From NCBI RefSeq assembly GCF_008831285.2, contig NC_045138.2, forward strand, positions 35,207,115 through 35,271,114: a DNA stretch of 64,000 nt, written 5' to 3'. Every line of letters begins with the position of its first letter. Position 1 is the stretch's first letter. Below, in pieces: positions 58,201-64,000 of this stretch. A model generated the notes under the pieces. The model ran no database searches and was not told where the DNA came from. It saw only the letters and a list, made by a program, of their open reading frames with translations. The stretch is from Nymphaea colorata (lineage: Eukaryota; Streptophyta; Magnoliopsida; Nymphaeales; Nymphaeaceae). A program made the position numbers and the translations under genes.

Positions 58201-60984
58201 GTACTCATCATAATGTCAACAATTTAAGAACAATTTACATATATTCAGTATAACATTGTCACAGAAAACACATATTAATAAAAAAAAAAAGAAAACATGT
58301 CAAATACGCAAAAAAAGTCAGCCGAATTGAACGGCAATTTGACGTATCTTTTTAAAAAAAAACGCCAGAAAATAAAAAATGCAAAAAAGATGTGTATTAT
58401 AGGTGTTTCTTTTGTGTTTTTTAAACTACCGCCAACTTTTATTTTTTAAGCATCAGGTCTGTTTTTTAAACAATGGCACTGCATGCAATATTGAAGAAAA
58501 GTTGATTCTTTTTAAACTTGACCAGGCAAAAAGGTACTTTTAGGTAGGAAAAAGGGATTAGGTTAAAATAAAAAACCGTTCCGGTGAAAAGAGGTTAGGT
58601 TAATATGCATTGAAGCTTTGAGTTTGAACTTTGAAGTTGAGAGGAGAATTGCCGGACGGATGAACGCTGAAAGGGGTCGACCATGGCGGCTGACCGTGAG
58701 AAGTTGAAGCTTGCAAGCTGCGAGTATCAATGAGAGTCGCCAAACTCAATGTAAGTTGTCATCGAACATAAGCTAGGTTGAACCATTGAAGACTTGAAGT
58801 CTGCAAGCAGCCACAGCTACAGGGCTATAAACTTTTGTTAGTTATGTATTTGCCAAACCGTTAGTTTTCATTTTCTAATTTTAATTTGTTGCTTATCTAG
58901 TCATTTTACAATTTTTTTTTAATTTCTCATTTATTTTATTTTTATATAATTTTCAGGATTTTTTTTAAATGTTTTAAAATTTGCCGAGATTTTCTGAACA
59001 TATACAACTTTGTTGTATTATACTCAAGAAATTCCCCTATAATACCAGTACACGATATATAACAATGATTCATAACGCTCAACAATAATCAAATAAAAAA
59101 CAATGCATATTAATTTGCTGATAGTAGTACTATAGCCCAGGAAAGAATTAGGCCACCAGACTGCCTAAGAAGTCAGTGCATAACCCGGTTCACCTTGAAT
59201 TTTGATTAAAAACGTTTCAATAGAAGGGCTTATCTCAAGTAGCCTCAAAAGAATTCGACCTAGAACTGATACTTCCAAGTTCTACCTTTCACCTTAAAGT
59301 AAATTTCATATTCCCCTATACATAGTACAAAATGAATTCTATCTTTCTCTTAATAATAAGTAACATTTGTTATTTTCCCACACACAGTACAAAATGAACC
59401 ATTTTCACAAATGAATACAATACAAACACAAGAACTGAAATTTTCAGGAATTAGTCTCAAATTGAACTCCAAATATTAAGTGAATCCAAGCACCCCTTTT
59501 AAGCTCATGAGCCTGCTATCATGCTTATCAAGCTTATGGCCAATTTATCCATTCACTTATGTGTGCGTAAACTTCAGCCACATAGAACAAACACATAATG
59601 ATGGTCATAAGTAGTGATAAATTATCCTAAAGATGCAATTCAGTCACTTGTAAGTGAAAACAATATCAATGATTCCCAAACCTGTTAAACTAGATACTGA
59701 TTTTTTAACATTCTAGAGAAAACACTAAAACATCTCAAAATAGAGGAGATGTTGGTAAGGGAGAGAACAGACAGTGGTTGAAACTTAACCAGGGGTACAA
59801 AACAACAAAAAAGTGAGAAAAAGTAACCAGAAACAAGCATCCAAGCCGAAAAATGATTATACAGGCCAAGTTAAAAAGAAGAAAAACCTTTTTTACAAGG
59901 GAATCCGTGGAGAAAAACTGAAGTTCTCCACCCCAGCATGCAGCAAGTATGGAAGAATCGAGAGAGAGTTGCAGAAACGGTATCCCAGCAAGTGAAATAT
60001 CAACAATGCTCAAGTCTTGAATTGAGGAAAACTTATTTGATTCCTTCATGTCCTTTGCTAATGACAACACATCTTTGGTGTTTGCCATGAAAAACCCTTC
60101 AACAAAAGATAAATAAACATTAAACAAATACGTAAATAAGATTGTTCCCAACTTCAAGAGCATAACCAACAAAATTAACTGCGTAAGTACATCCAGGTCT
60201 ACCAAAACTCAGCTTGCATATTTTCACGTCATGCACATAGATCAAGACATTGTACGTTTTTTCAGAAACCATAGCACGTCATAGAACAGATAATGGGATT
60301 AAATCACATTACACGGTGAAGGATGACAAAGTTTCTTGCGTCATTCCTCTGAGTAAACGTACGTCTTCTAGACTCTTCGTGTCATTGGACACGCCATGGG
60401 ATTAAACCACGTTATATGTTTCTTACAACAATTGGCGATGGACTAAGACAGATTGGGCGTGATATTAACAAATGCAATAAGAAAATCGGCAGAATACTTT
60501 GCCAATTCTTATTCAATGTGGCTTTAATTTGATGGAGTAAGTTCGAGACCATTTAAGATGGAGAAATAATAATGATAATAATAATAACAATAATAACTAC
60601 AACAACAACAAGAACAAGAACAAGATGCAGCAGCAGCAGCAACAACAACAATAAAGTTCGGCTGCTACAAACTTATAGAAACTTCTTGGCGGTCGGCGTC
60701 CTAACCGAGCGGATTGAGTTAGTGGTCTCAAGAGCGAATATAAATGGAAAGAAAAAGCAAGGTCGTGACTGACCTCTATGATGTGCCACGAACATCAGAC
60801 CTAGCCGTTCAGAAATAGCCAATCCCTGAGCAGGAGGGTCGTCTTCGTCGAATGCTGCCTTTGAACGCAGTAACGGTACAGGCATTCCGATCGTCCGTAC
60901 CATGTAATCATCTGACAGTTCTCTAACGCCTTCTTTTTCTTCCAACTCAACGAGCTTTCCGCTTCCCCCTTTAGCTACCGCCAT
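18613..60984 (-). CDS. NUP214: NUP214/LNO1 nucleoporin, 18 coding exons
   Basis: Minus-strand exons: 60774..60984, 59888..60096, 57202..57370, 54793..54936, 49223..49347, 47797..47906, 32931..33070, 32412..32574, 31993..32236, 31262..31912, 29657..29809, 28152..28209, 26397..26530, 26191..26312, 23382..23724, 21993..22209, 19938..21896, 18613..18716. Total 5,256 nt, 1,751 aa; every junction is GT-AG and in phase. Residues about 45-430 form the N-terminal beta-propeller (PAQGLAISERLGLMFVAHHR; ITANRKSIDDHIVFLGW). A serine-rich linker runs to 722, coiled coil about 723-900 (VREMAKELDCLLFSIEAEG), a conserved MNSQLAASTHLSECLSKHM block in exon 15, then an FG-repeat tail from about 1065 ending SDRFTQIRK. 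The protein acts on the cytoplasmic face of the nuclear pore in mRNA export; Arabidopsis LNO1 is needed for embryo development. Introns 4, 6 and 10 hold mobile elements. Start: first ATG of the exon-1 frame. Confidence 0.93.
19377..19418. repeat. Compound (TA)n(GA)n microsatellite
   Basis: About 11 TA units followed by about 10 GA units, in the last NUP214 intron. Confidence 0.95.
19945..20105 (-). repeat. In-frame minisatellite encoding Gly/Ala/Phe repeats of NUP214
   Basis: On the minus strand, exon 17 ends in drifting units of about 15-16 codons built on GGGFAGAATGGGFAAAAS. Successive units are similar at the DNA level (CCAGCAAATCCACC and GCAGCAGAAAATCCACC on the plus strand). They add phenylalanine-glycine sites of the kind that bind transport receptors. 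Length variation between alleles is likely. Confidence 0.8.
24643..24688. repeat. (TA)n microsatellite
   Basis: About 23 uninterrupted TA units in NUP214 intron 14. Confidence 0.97.
25500..25950. mobile_element. Probable member of the TGTGACATAG-terminated MITE family
   Basis: The right end reads ACCCGTACCCGTAGCTATGTGACATAG like the defined element at 48048..48460. A possible left end, AAGTCACATGGGTACTT, lies near 25541. The target duplication is obscured by the adjacent TA run. Confidence 0.45.
25952..25991. repeat. (AT)n microsatellite
   Basis: About 20 AT units directly after a TGTGACATAG repeat terminus, in NUP214 intron 14. Confidence 0.97.
30894..31083. mobile_element. Solo LTR, 190 bp, in NUP214 intron 10
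   Basis: Starts TGTAACACCCC, ends GGGTTGTTACA, and is flanked on both sides by GGATA (30889..30893 and 31084..31088). The TG...CA ends and perfect 5-bp target duplication mark a solo LTR left by recombination of a small LTR element. No internal domain remains. Confidence 0.85.
33071..35410. other. NUP214 intron 6, part distal to the copia elements
   Basis: No gene seen. It contains a (GT)n microsatellite at 34.2 kb and repeat ends with TGTGACATAG near 34285. A block at 34.97-35.01 kb carries the inverted motif GGGTCGGATC...GATCCGA that recurs in other elements of the window. Confidence 0.5.
34158..34212. repeat. (AT)n(GT)n microsatellite
   Basis: About nine AT units followed by about 18 GT units, in NUP214 intron 6. 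Confidence 0.95.
35416..35668 (+). repeat. 5-prime LTR of copia element A
   Basis: Begins TGTTGAAGTATGTTAGACGG and ends TTTCTACA, immediately followed by the primer-binding site. Confidence 0.95.
35669..35680 (+). other. Primer-binding site of element A (tRNA-iMet)
   Basis: TGGTATCAGAGC directly abuts the 5-prime LTR and is complementary to the 3-prime end of plant initiator-methionine tRNA. Confidence 0.95.
35965..40265 (+). pseudogene. Broken gag-pol polyprotein of element A
   Basis: Gag begins at ATG 35965; zinc knuckle CTHCKKTGHTVDYC; protease VDSGATHHMTG; integrase with SDVWGP, RSDNAREY and PPQNGVAERK; reverse transcriptase with YVDD; RNase H with DADWAG and SSAEAEYR; stop at the start of the 3-prime LTR. 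Lesions by eye: stops at 36472, 37164, 38781, 38814 and 38835, and frame changes near 36680, 38100 and 38735. Each stop can be explained by a C-to-T or G-to-A change in a CGA, CAA, CAG or TGG codon. Gag also carries a short tandem WFLEDN duplication near 36190-36230. Confidence 0.92.
40260..40512 (+). repeat. 3-prime LTR of copia element A
   Basis: Same length as the 5-prime LTR (253 bp). Differences lie in the GGGACC(A/G)GG block, the AAGTC(AT/GT)TAACC block, the GAGTC(T/C)G block and four scattered sites. Confidence 0.95.
40518..42379. other. NUP214 intron 6 between the two copia elements
   Basis: No gene seen. A block at about 40985-41365 contains GTACCCGCACCC words and a TGTGACATAGG end, resembling the MITE family defined at 48048..48460. 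Confidence 0.45.
42385..42691 (-). repeat. 3-prime LTR of copia element B
   Basis: On the minus strand runs from TGTTAAGTCTG to GATTCTCACA (307 bp). I see no difference from the other LTR. It includes the inverted GGATCGGGTCTG/CAGACCCGATCC motif. Confidence 0.97.
42686..46990 (-). CDS. Copia gag-pol polyprotein, 1,434 aa, intact
   Basis: One frame from ATG 46990 to a TAA that overlaps the 3-prime LTR. Order by residue: gag with UBN2-like region about 20-230; zinc knuckle C290-C293-H298-C303; protease D365-S-G; integrase zinc site H509/H514/C546/C549; integrase catalytic D573, D636 and E672 (the last two separated by 35 residues); reverse transcriptase D1024 and the YVDD motif 1109-1112; RNase H D1278 or D1280, E1319 and D1354. 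Integrase before RT is diagnostic of copia. All catalytic residues I can check are present. The usual QQNG before the AERKH motif reads QQNE (E669), a conspicuous substitution. The protein would be processed by its own protease in cytoplasmic particles and integrate cDNA in the nucleus. Confidence 0.96.
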   Translation of the reverse strand: MDQPAPSLLSSSFLSQLISQKLNHSNYLTWKRQIVPFIKSHRLYGHIDGTTPAPPKYVNREIKKTVVGDKGVGASAGSEISFEYETLPESNPEYEVWLAHDQSLVAYITSTLSEEVLGGIDDDLTALELWSTLATTYSQVSEARFLQLRRQFQDIKRGTHTVLEYLNEIKSVSDQLAAIGHPVSDKDKVQQALSGLGTEFDIFCTALEDLPVLPSFEDLKAKLFQHEASRVQRHNLVPSNSHNVLITGTHALQGNRTRSWTPQTGMGRGILPTPPGMNTTSATSRRIPTCFYCNKKGHVKSECWHNPQNKNSQVRRENRTVAGSAPSSSGSNPTSKVSADVQQLLMTALSKLNLKQNEQGEWYVDSGAAAHVTGDTGNLSSVSPYLDQGSVVTGDGSHHTISHIGNAQISMGSSSIPLKNVLVVPSVKKNIISVSKLIDDTHSSVEFTPSSVYVKDAQTKKTFAEGTRKGDMYVLEEAPKLSKPHPPDSCSSSHNEVNVAEYNKPSIWHGRLAHCSQSFVRSLVADGLLDKSSLSSVSESSMCSSCHLCKSHALPFQSINKRASRIFDTIYSDVWGPAPIPSSSGSRYYVIFIDSYSRHTWIHFMKHKSEVFRLFTQFHALVRNKYFSNIVHFQCDGGGEFISNEFTEYLLDNWITRQISCSHTPQQNEIAERKHRHIVESALSMMHDTDLPMTLWTEAFHTAVHVINRLPLALLDGKSPYFLLHQEQPRYEELRVFGCVCYVHVDVSLRNKFQDRAILCRFVGYAENYKGYRCYNPKTGRVHISRHVVFDENRLQDPKATCMTLKDKNEIYDTWLHAEILRQGTDRLIEHEEQDVNEAETLVRDSLDSMPSSSQPHDSPIHSRFSGLVYSRRSAPNAAPRQSQRVRHPIDRWVSYNNFSLDFQLFMTEVSKKVEPKSYHHASKEKCWVEAMNEEMAALHECQTWQIVSRPTDKNVVGSKWVYKLKYKPDGSIDRHKARLVARGFTQQYGEDYDETFSPVIKMGTIRVIISLAVSYGWPLYQLDVKNAFLHGILKEEVYMEQPPGYNTHDPQKWVCKLHKSLYGLKQASRSWFDRFSHHIQQAGFLRSSLDHSLFMYHTEEATTWLLIYVDDIVITGNSSSHISYVKDLLQQEFKMKDLGELRYFLGVELDRANDRLTLTQHKYTLDILDRAGMINCKPITTPSVLNTKLAASDGTAAYSNPTFYRSIVGMLQYLTFTRPDIVYAVNQISQFMHAPTEGHMDATKQILRYLKATLGDGLIYTKCPNVSLGHSIYTYTDADWAGDPDDRRSVSGFCLFLDSNLICWSSKKQRAVARSSTEAEYRAMAAGTAEASWLRHLLGELHLPIVQSSLLCDNQSAIKIAFNPILHNRTKHIEIDQHFIRQKVEEAEILPTYISTSEQIADLFTKGLTGQHFWDLKNKLCMIKSHAQLEGGC
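42692..42705 (-). other. Polypurine tract of element B
   Basis: AACTTGAGGGGGGC on the minus strand directly precedes the 3-prime LTR and would prime plus-strand synthesis. Confidence 0.9.
47271..47282 (-). other. Primer-binding site of element B (tRNA-iMet)
   Basis: TGGTATCAGAGC on the minus strand immediately follows the 5-prime LTR; complementary to initiator-methionine tRNA. Confidence 0.95.
47283..47589 (-). repeat. 5-prime LTR of copia element B
   Basis: 307 bp, TGTTAAG...CTCACA on the minus strand, matching the 3-prime LTR base for base by eye. Confidence 0.97.
48048..48460. mobile_element. Mutator-like MITE in NUP214 intron 5
   Basis: Inverted ends CTATGTCACACGG and CCCGTGTGACATA flanked by a perfect 9-bp duplication GCATCTAAA (48039..48047 and 48461..48469). 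A 9-bp target duplication is characteristic of Mutator-like elements. The interior is non-coding with ACCCGTACC words and the inverted GGATCGGGTCTG/CAGACCCGATCC motif. Related ends occur near 25945, 34285, 41075 and 54595. Confidence 0.85.
50110..50859 (+). mobile_element. Decayed Ty3/gypsy integrase, left part
   Basis: Translation in drifting frames gives QPLTIPFQIWEDISVNFTG, EPDPIFMSQFWK and LETYVHCFADKEHNWTKHLP, the core of gypsy integrases (PIPxxxWEDISMDFI, SDRDPIFxSxFW, LExYLRCF). Several stops and frameshifts are present. It is interrupted at 50860 by a solo LTR and resumes at 53802. Confidence 0.85.
50860..53801 (+). mobile_element. Large solo LTR (2,942 bp), nested in gypsy remnant
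   Basis: Starts TGTAACGCGCGGCG, ends GGTCGGGGTGTGACA, and is flanked by perfect ATGGG duplications (50855..50859 and 53802..53806). The long LTR and these termini are typical of Tekay-type chromoviruses (inference). Internal landmarks are a C/T-rich tract at 51.1-51.4 kb and GGTGACGGTGACGGC-like triplet runs at 51.03-51.11 kb. Short ORFs inside are low-complexity and not called. It lies in NUP214 intron 4 and disrupts an older gypsy integrase. Confidence 0.85.
53802..54180 (+). mobile_element. Decayed Ty3/gypsy polyprotein end, right part
   Basis: Continues the interrupted remnant: PVAYKLLLPEG and HVSRLKPV-like residues (the chromodomain-side VAYKLxLP...HPVFHVS region), then NFHLEGKVFLQDKGNQ followed by TAG, which resembles the FPxFxLEDKV C-terminus of gypsy polyproteins. 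Confidence 0.75.
54937..57201. other. NUP214 intron 3
   Basis: AT-rich intron without recognisable coding or transposon structure; a (CT/CA)n low-complexity run lies near 55470-55505. Confidence 0.5.
57371..59887. other. NUP214 intron 2
   Basis: AT-rich, with A/T homopolymer runs near 58.28-58.38 and 58.9 kb. No supported gene or element boundary. Confidence 0.5.
60566..60653. repeat. Compound triplet repeat in NUP214 intron 1
   Basis: Runs of AAT, AAC, AAG and CAG-type triplets (for example GCAGCAGCAGCAGCAACAAC). On the transcribed strand they read as GTT/CTT/CTG runs, about 120 nt downstream of exon 1. Confidence 0.85.
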
Positions 60985-61670
60985 AGTCGCCTCCGGTTAA
61001 AGTAAATCCCTCCACCCCCTCCTAAGGAGGAGGACGACAAGTGGGCAAGAAGAAGTAAGGGAACAAGGAAAAATGAAACCCTAGGAGAGGACCATGCCTG
61101 CGGCAGAAGGGAACCTTCTTGCTTCCTCCGTCCGGACTTTGGTGACGAAAATGGGCGGGAAGAGGAGCTCTTTCTCTGCGGTTGTTCTCAGGATAAACAA
61201 ACCCGTCTCTCCCCCCAGGCAATTTGACGGGAACACCAAACTAACGTTTATTCTTTGTGAAAATTTTCCGCCGGATAGCGCGTCATTCCCTCAACGGGTT
61301 TTATAGTCCTGGCAATGGCGGTTCCGTTCCGACGATCAAAGAGTCTTCAATACTATTCGGGCTGCATGGCTGTGAGACAGGCCTCCCTTTTGTGTCCGCT
61401 GCTTCGTCAAGAGGTAGAGCGCTTCCTGAAACAAACAAGTGACGCTCCAAATACTCGAGATCGAGTTCTTAGTGGAAACGAAGCACTTGTCCCCCCAGTG
61501 CGCTACCTTACGAGACTCCTCAGTAAAAAGTTAACAACCTTGTGAAGTTTCTAACATGGGCCCCGTGTCGGGACGGATCAAATGAAACAACGACCCGAGA
61601 TTGCCGCAAGGAGAAAAAACGAAAAAGGCCTATGAAATTAAAATAACGTTGCCGCGTAACGGATTGTAAC
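60985..61670. promoter_or_regulatory. Probable bidirectional promoter region
   Basis: GC-richer than the surrounding introns. It separates the NUP214 start codon (minus) from a coding-like frame on the plus strand. Several short frames (for example 61094..61306 and 61315..61545) are open but carry no domain I recognise; they may be leader exons or chance. No TATA box was confidently placed. Confidence 0.4.
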
Positions 61671-61865
61671 TTGGGTCGTGTGCGGTGCTTGCCCCTTCAT
61701 TTTGCTACTGCAGTTGTTATCCGGGCGTTGAGCGGCGAGCCTTTGAGCACCCTCGCTCCGTCTCTCCTATCGACCAGGCCACACCACTCGCTCCGGGGCC
61801 TTCTTCTTTGCGACGAATCTAGTTATTACGCCGGAGATCTTTTGTCCCGATCAGAGGTGAAGGAC

Positions 61866-62084
61866 ATGTCTGTGGTGACCTCGGCCTTCTTTATCCTCTA
61901 TCCGCTACGGTTGATGGAACCACCCAGAGCCATGGCTTATACCACATTCCGTCCAACATCCAACGCCTTGTTCCGAGCTAGCCCGACGAAATCAAACAAG
62001 TGGATAGGCTACTGGCTTTCTGGCTCGGGGAATTTCATTTTCAGAGTTTCCTGTTCCAAGCCGAGGAATAACTCGTCGGATGAG
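61866..62084 (+). CDS. Candidate first coding exon of an unidentified, possibly organelle-targeted protein
   Basis: From ATG 61866 the frame (MSVVTSAFFILYPLRLMEPP start) has a serine/arginine-rich, acid-poor N-terminus with RPTSNALFRASPTKSNKW, suggesting a plastid or mitochondrial transit peptide. It ends SDE at a GT donor (62085). A second exon candidate at 62758..62852 encodes PWNERPADSEIMECSMGLAD and CCVYHVAIRAD, and a third near 63840-63890 encodes VNVKLSTWCEAVDISRQ. The phase between the first two does not join directly, so an exon or different splice site is missing. The gene would run off the right edge. Family unknown to me. Confidence 0.4.
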
Positions 62085-64000
62085 GTACTGAAATCTCCGG
62101 TTCCTGTTGTCTTTCTTTTTTTTATTTTTCTTTTTTTGGTTTGTCCCATTGTCACGAGAGCTCGTTTTAAACATAATCAGCACTTCTCCATGAAATCCTT
62201 TTCTCCTCCTTCTTGGGGAACAGTTATCTTTATTTAAGACATTGGCCTGGCATGGAAATTGTTCATCAATTATGCGTGGGTAAGTCAACTAATGAATGTG
62301 CAAACGACTGAAAAAGAGATGTGAACTAATCAATTAAATCCTACCGTTCTGTCAAACTACAGCCACATCTCAGTCCTGGCAAATGTGCACGGGGAAACTG
62401 GTTTAGTGAGACGTCGCTTGTTGTTAAGTTCGGATTAGATGGCTACCGATGTTTGGCATTAGGAATCAATTCCAACCCTAGAATTCTATCAAACTACGGC
62501 CACATGTCAGTCCTGGCAAATGTTTACCTCGCAGAAGCTGGTTTGATGAGACGTCGCCTTGTTGACATATAGATTTGGATTAGAATGTGGCTAGCTTGCA
62601 TGTTAAGGAAACCGGAATAGTTCAATTAGTGGTCATTCACTCATCTTCATTACTGGGTACTTTTCTTTTTTCTGAGAAGTTCATTTCCATATTCTCTTTC
62701 GGCGTGTTTCTCGTCTTCGTCATCAAATATTTATTGCATGAATTGTTGTATTTGCAGATCCATGGAATGAAAGACCTGCAGATTCTGAAATCATGGAATG
62801 TTCCATGGGACTGGCTGACTGTTGTGTGTATCATGTTGCCATACGTGCTGATGTAAGTTGTATGGTTTTCTTATTCTGCAATGGATTAATCGCTTCTCGT
62901 ATTAATTTATAGATGCATCTTCTTGGCCCGTTATTTGGTTTCCTCCACAAGCCAACTCGCTTCTTCTAGCCTGTTTGCTGGTCTCTCGCCATTCTCATAC
63001 TTTCAGACAGGCAAATACGGTGTCTTCTAACTTCATCTTTGTTTTTTGACGAACCTGTATCTCATGCACCATCCTACTATTTAGTGTGTTTATACATTCT
63101 AACCCTCAACAGGATAAAAAGAAAGAAACATGAATACAAGGGTAGGCAAAAGTTGATTGGTGGCCACTAAATTCTCCGTCTAGCGGTAGATGATAAGCTT
63201 CGTAAGACTTAAGAATGACTTCCCTGGTTGGTGATGTAGACAGAACGTGGAGATTAGGGGTTTAAAGTTTAAGCAACGTTACCATAAGATGCATCTCGTT
63301 ATGGTTTGCTCAAGAGGCTTTGGCCTTTTCTTGCTGGACTCTACTGTGGAACATGATATTGCGTGTGGTTCAGACGTTCCTTACCGGATCCTCGTTTATC
63401 CAGCATCTCAAGAAAGGTTCTTCACTTAATTTATTGTGGCCTGGCTTGGCACCCTGCCTACTCTTGCTGGATGATTCTCTAGAGTGTGTTGCTTCCAGTC
63501 CATACTGTTGTGGATGGTCATTCTTTTTGTATTAGTTTCACCTAGGGGACGGAAAGGAAGCCATATATTATGCATAAAATTGGAATTAATTGGGAAAAGA
63601 AAATTTCATTTGAAGCTTGATTTTTGCTGATCTGGTACTATCCCCATGATTTTGCATGTGATATTTGTGTACCTTACAATGTTACAAATAGAATTGTTTA
63701 AATATGTACATATGATTGTCTGTAATTACATTGTTTCCTTAAATATGCATGAATGGGACTTGTTTGTCCAATAATCATGTAGCTTTAACAGAAAAAAGGT
63801 TAAAACCTATATTTTATAAATCTACAGACGAGTAAATGTTAAGCTTTCAACATGGTGTGAAGCTGTAGATATCTCACGGCAGGTCATTCTGAGGACTGCT
63901 TTAGTTGACTAGTGCAACCTAGTATGCAGCTTCCAACTCTAAGCATATTCTGCCAGCATTTTCTTCACAGGAATTATGGAATCAGCTGGTCTAAGAGGGG
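62085..64000 (+). other. Right-edge region, putative introns of the unidentified gene
   Basis: Two near-repeats of about 110 bp occur at 62340-62440 and 62485-62580 (shared words CAGCCACAT/GGCCACATGTCAGTCCTGGCAAATG and GAGACGTCGC). No other structure recognised. Confidence 0.35.

Noticed and set aside
59735-60205. A 156-codon minus-strand frame as a separate gene
   Set aside because: Its middle is NUP214 exon 2 (59888..60096) with in-phase splice sites; the ends are intron read-through.
61094-61545. Plus-strand frames at 61094..61306, 61257..61442 and 61315..61545 as genes
   Set aside because: They overlap one another in different frames, show no domain and sit in the GC-rich promoter region of NUP214; kept only as part of the regulatory interval.
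1-64000. tRNA, rRNA or CRISPR arrays
   Set aside because: No cloverleaf with A/B boxes, rRNA block or regularly spaced direct repeats with unique spacers was seen. The only tRNA-like words are retrotransposon primer-binding sites.

Overview
The window is nuclear DNA of a flowering plant. It holds an intronless DYW-class pentatricopeptide gene, intron-split genes with GT-AG signals, and Ty1/copia and Ty3/gypsy retrotransposons primed by initiator-Met tRNA. No species can be named from sequence alone. The protein divergence from Arabidopsis would suit an early-diverging angiosperm or a magnoliid, but that is a weak inference.

Layout. (1) 0.3-1.2 kb: the last four coding exons of an RHIP1-like gene (+), which enters from the left edge. 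(2) 0.9-3.1 kb and 11.3-13.4 kb: two direct copies of the tail-to-tail RHIP1/ALKBH6 junction. The real RHIP1 end lies in the left copy and the real ALKBH6 end in the right copy, so each copy also carries a dead tail of the other gene. (3) 3.85-6.55 kb, between the copies: a complete 898-codon DYW PPR gene, followed by about 4 kb of decayed, probably gypsy-like repeat. (4) 13.2-15.7 kb: a complete seven-exon ALKBH6 gene (-). (5) 17.2-18.3 kb: a graveyard of gene fragments (1-Cys peroxiredoxin, receptor kinase, one unidentified). (6) 18.6-61.0 kb (-): a complete NUP214/LNO1 nucleoporin gene, reconstructed here as 18 coding exons whose splice phases all agree (5,256 nt, 1,751 aa). (7) 61-64 kb: a probable bidirectional promoter and the start of an unidentified gene (+).

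The NUP214 introns are the main landing site for transposons. Intron 6 (14.7 kb) holds two full-length copia elements. The one at 35.4-40.5 kb is old and dead: its LTRs differ at 11 of 253 positions, all transitions, and its reading frame carries stops of the kind transitions produce. The one at 42.4-47.6 kb is very young: both 307-bp LTRs look identical, the 1,434-codon polyprotein is intact, the 5-bp target duplication is perfect, and it lies in the same transcriptional sense as NUP214. Intron 4 holds a 2.94-kb solo LTR nested in a decayed gypsy integrase, plus a Mutator-like MITE. A 190-bp solo LTR lies in intron 10.

I found no clearly undescribed gene system. The strongest observations are the intact copia element inside an essential nucleoporin gene, the duplicated tail-to-tail gene junction, the transition-only decay of the older copia element, and a GC-rich inverted motif shared by otherwise unrelated mobile elements in the window.
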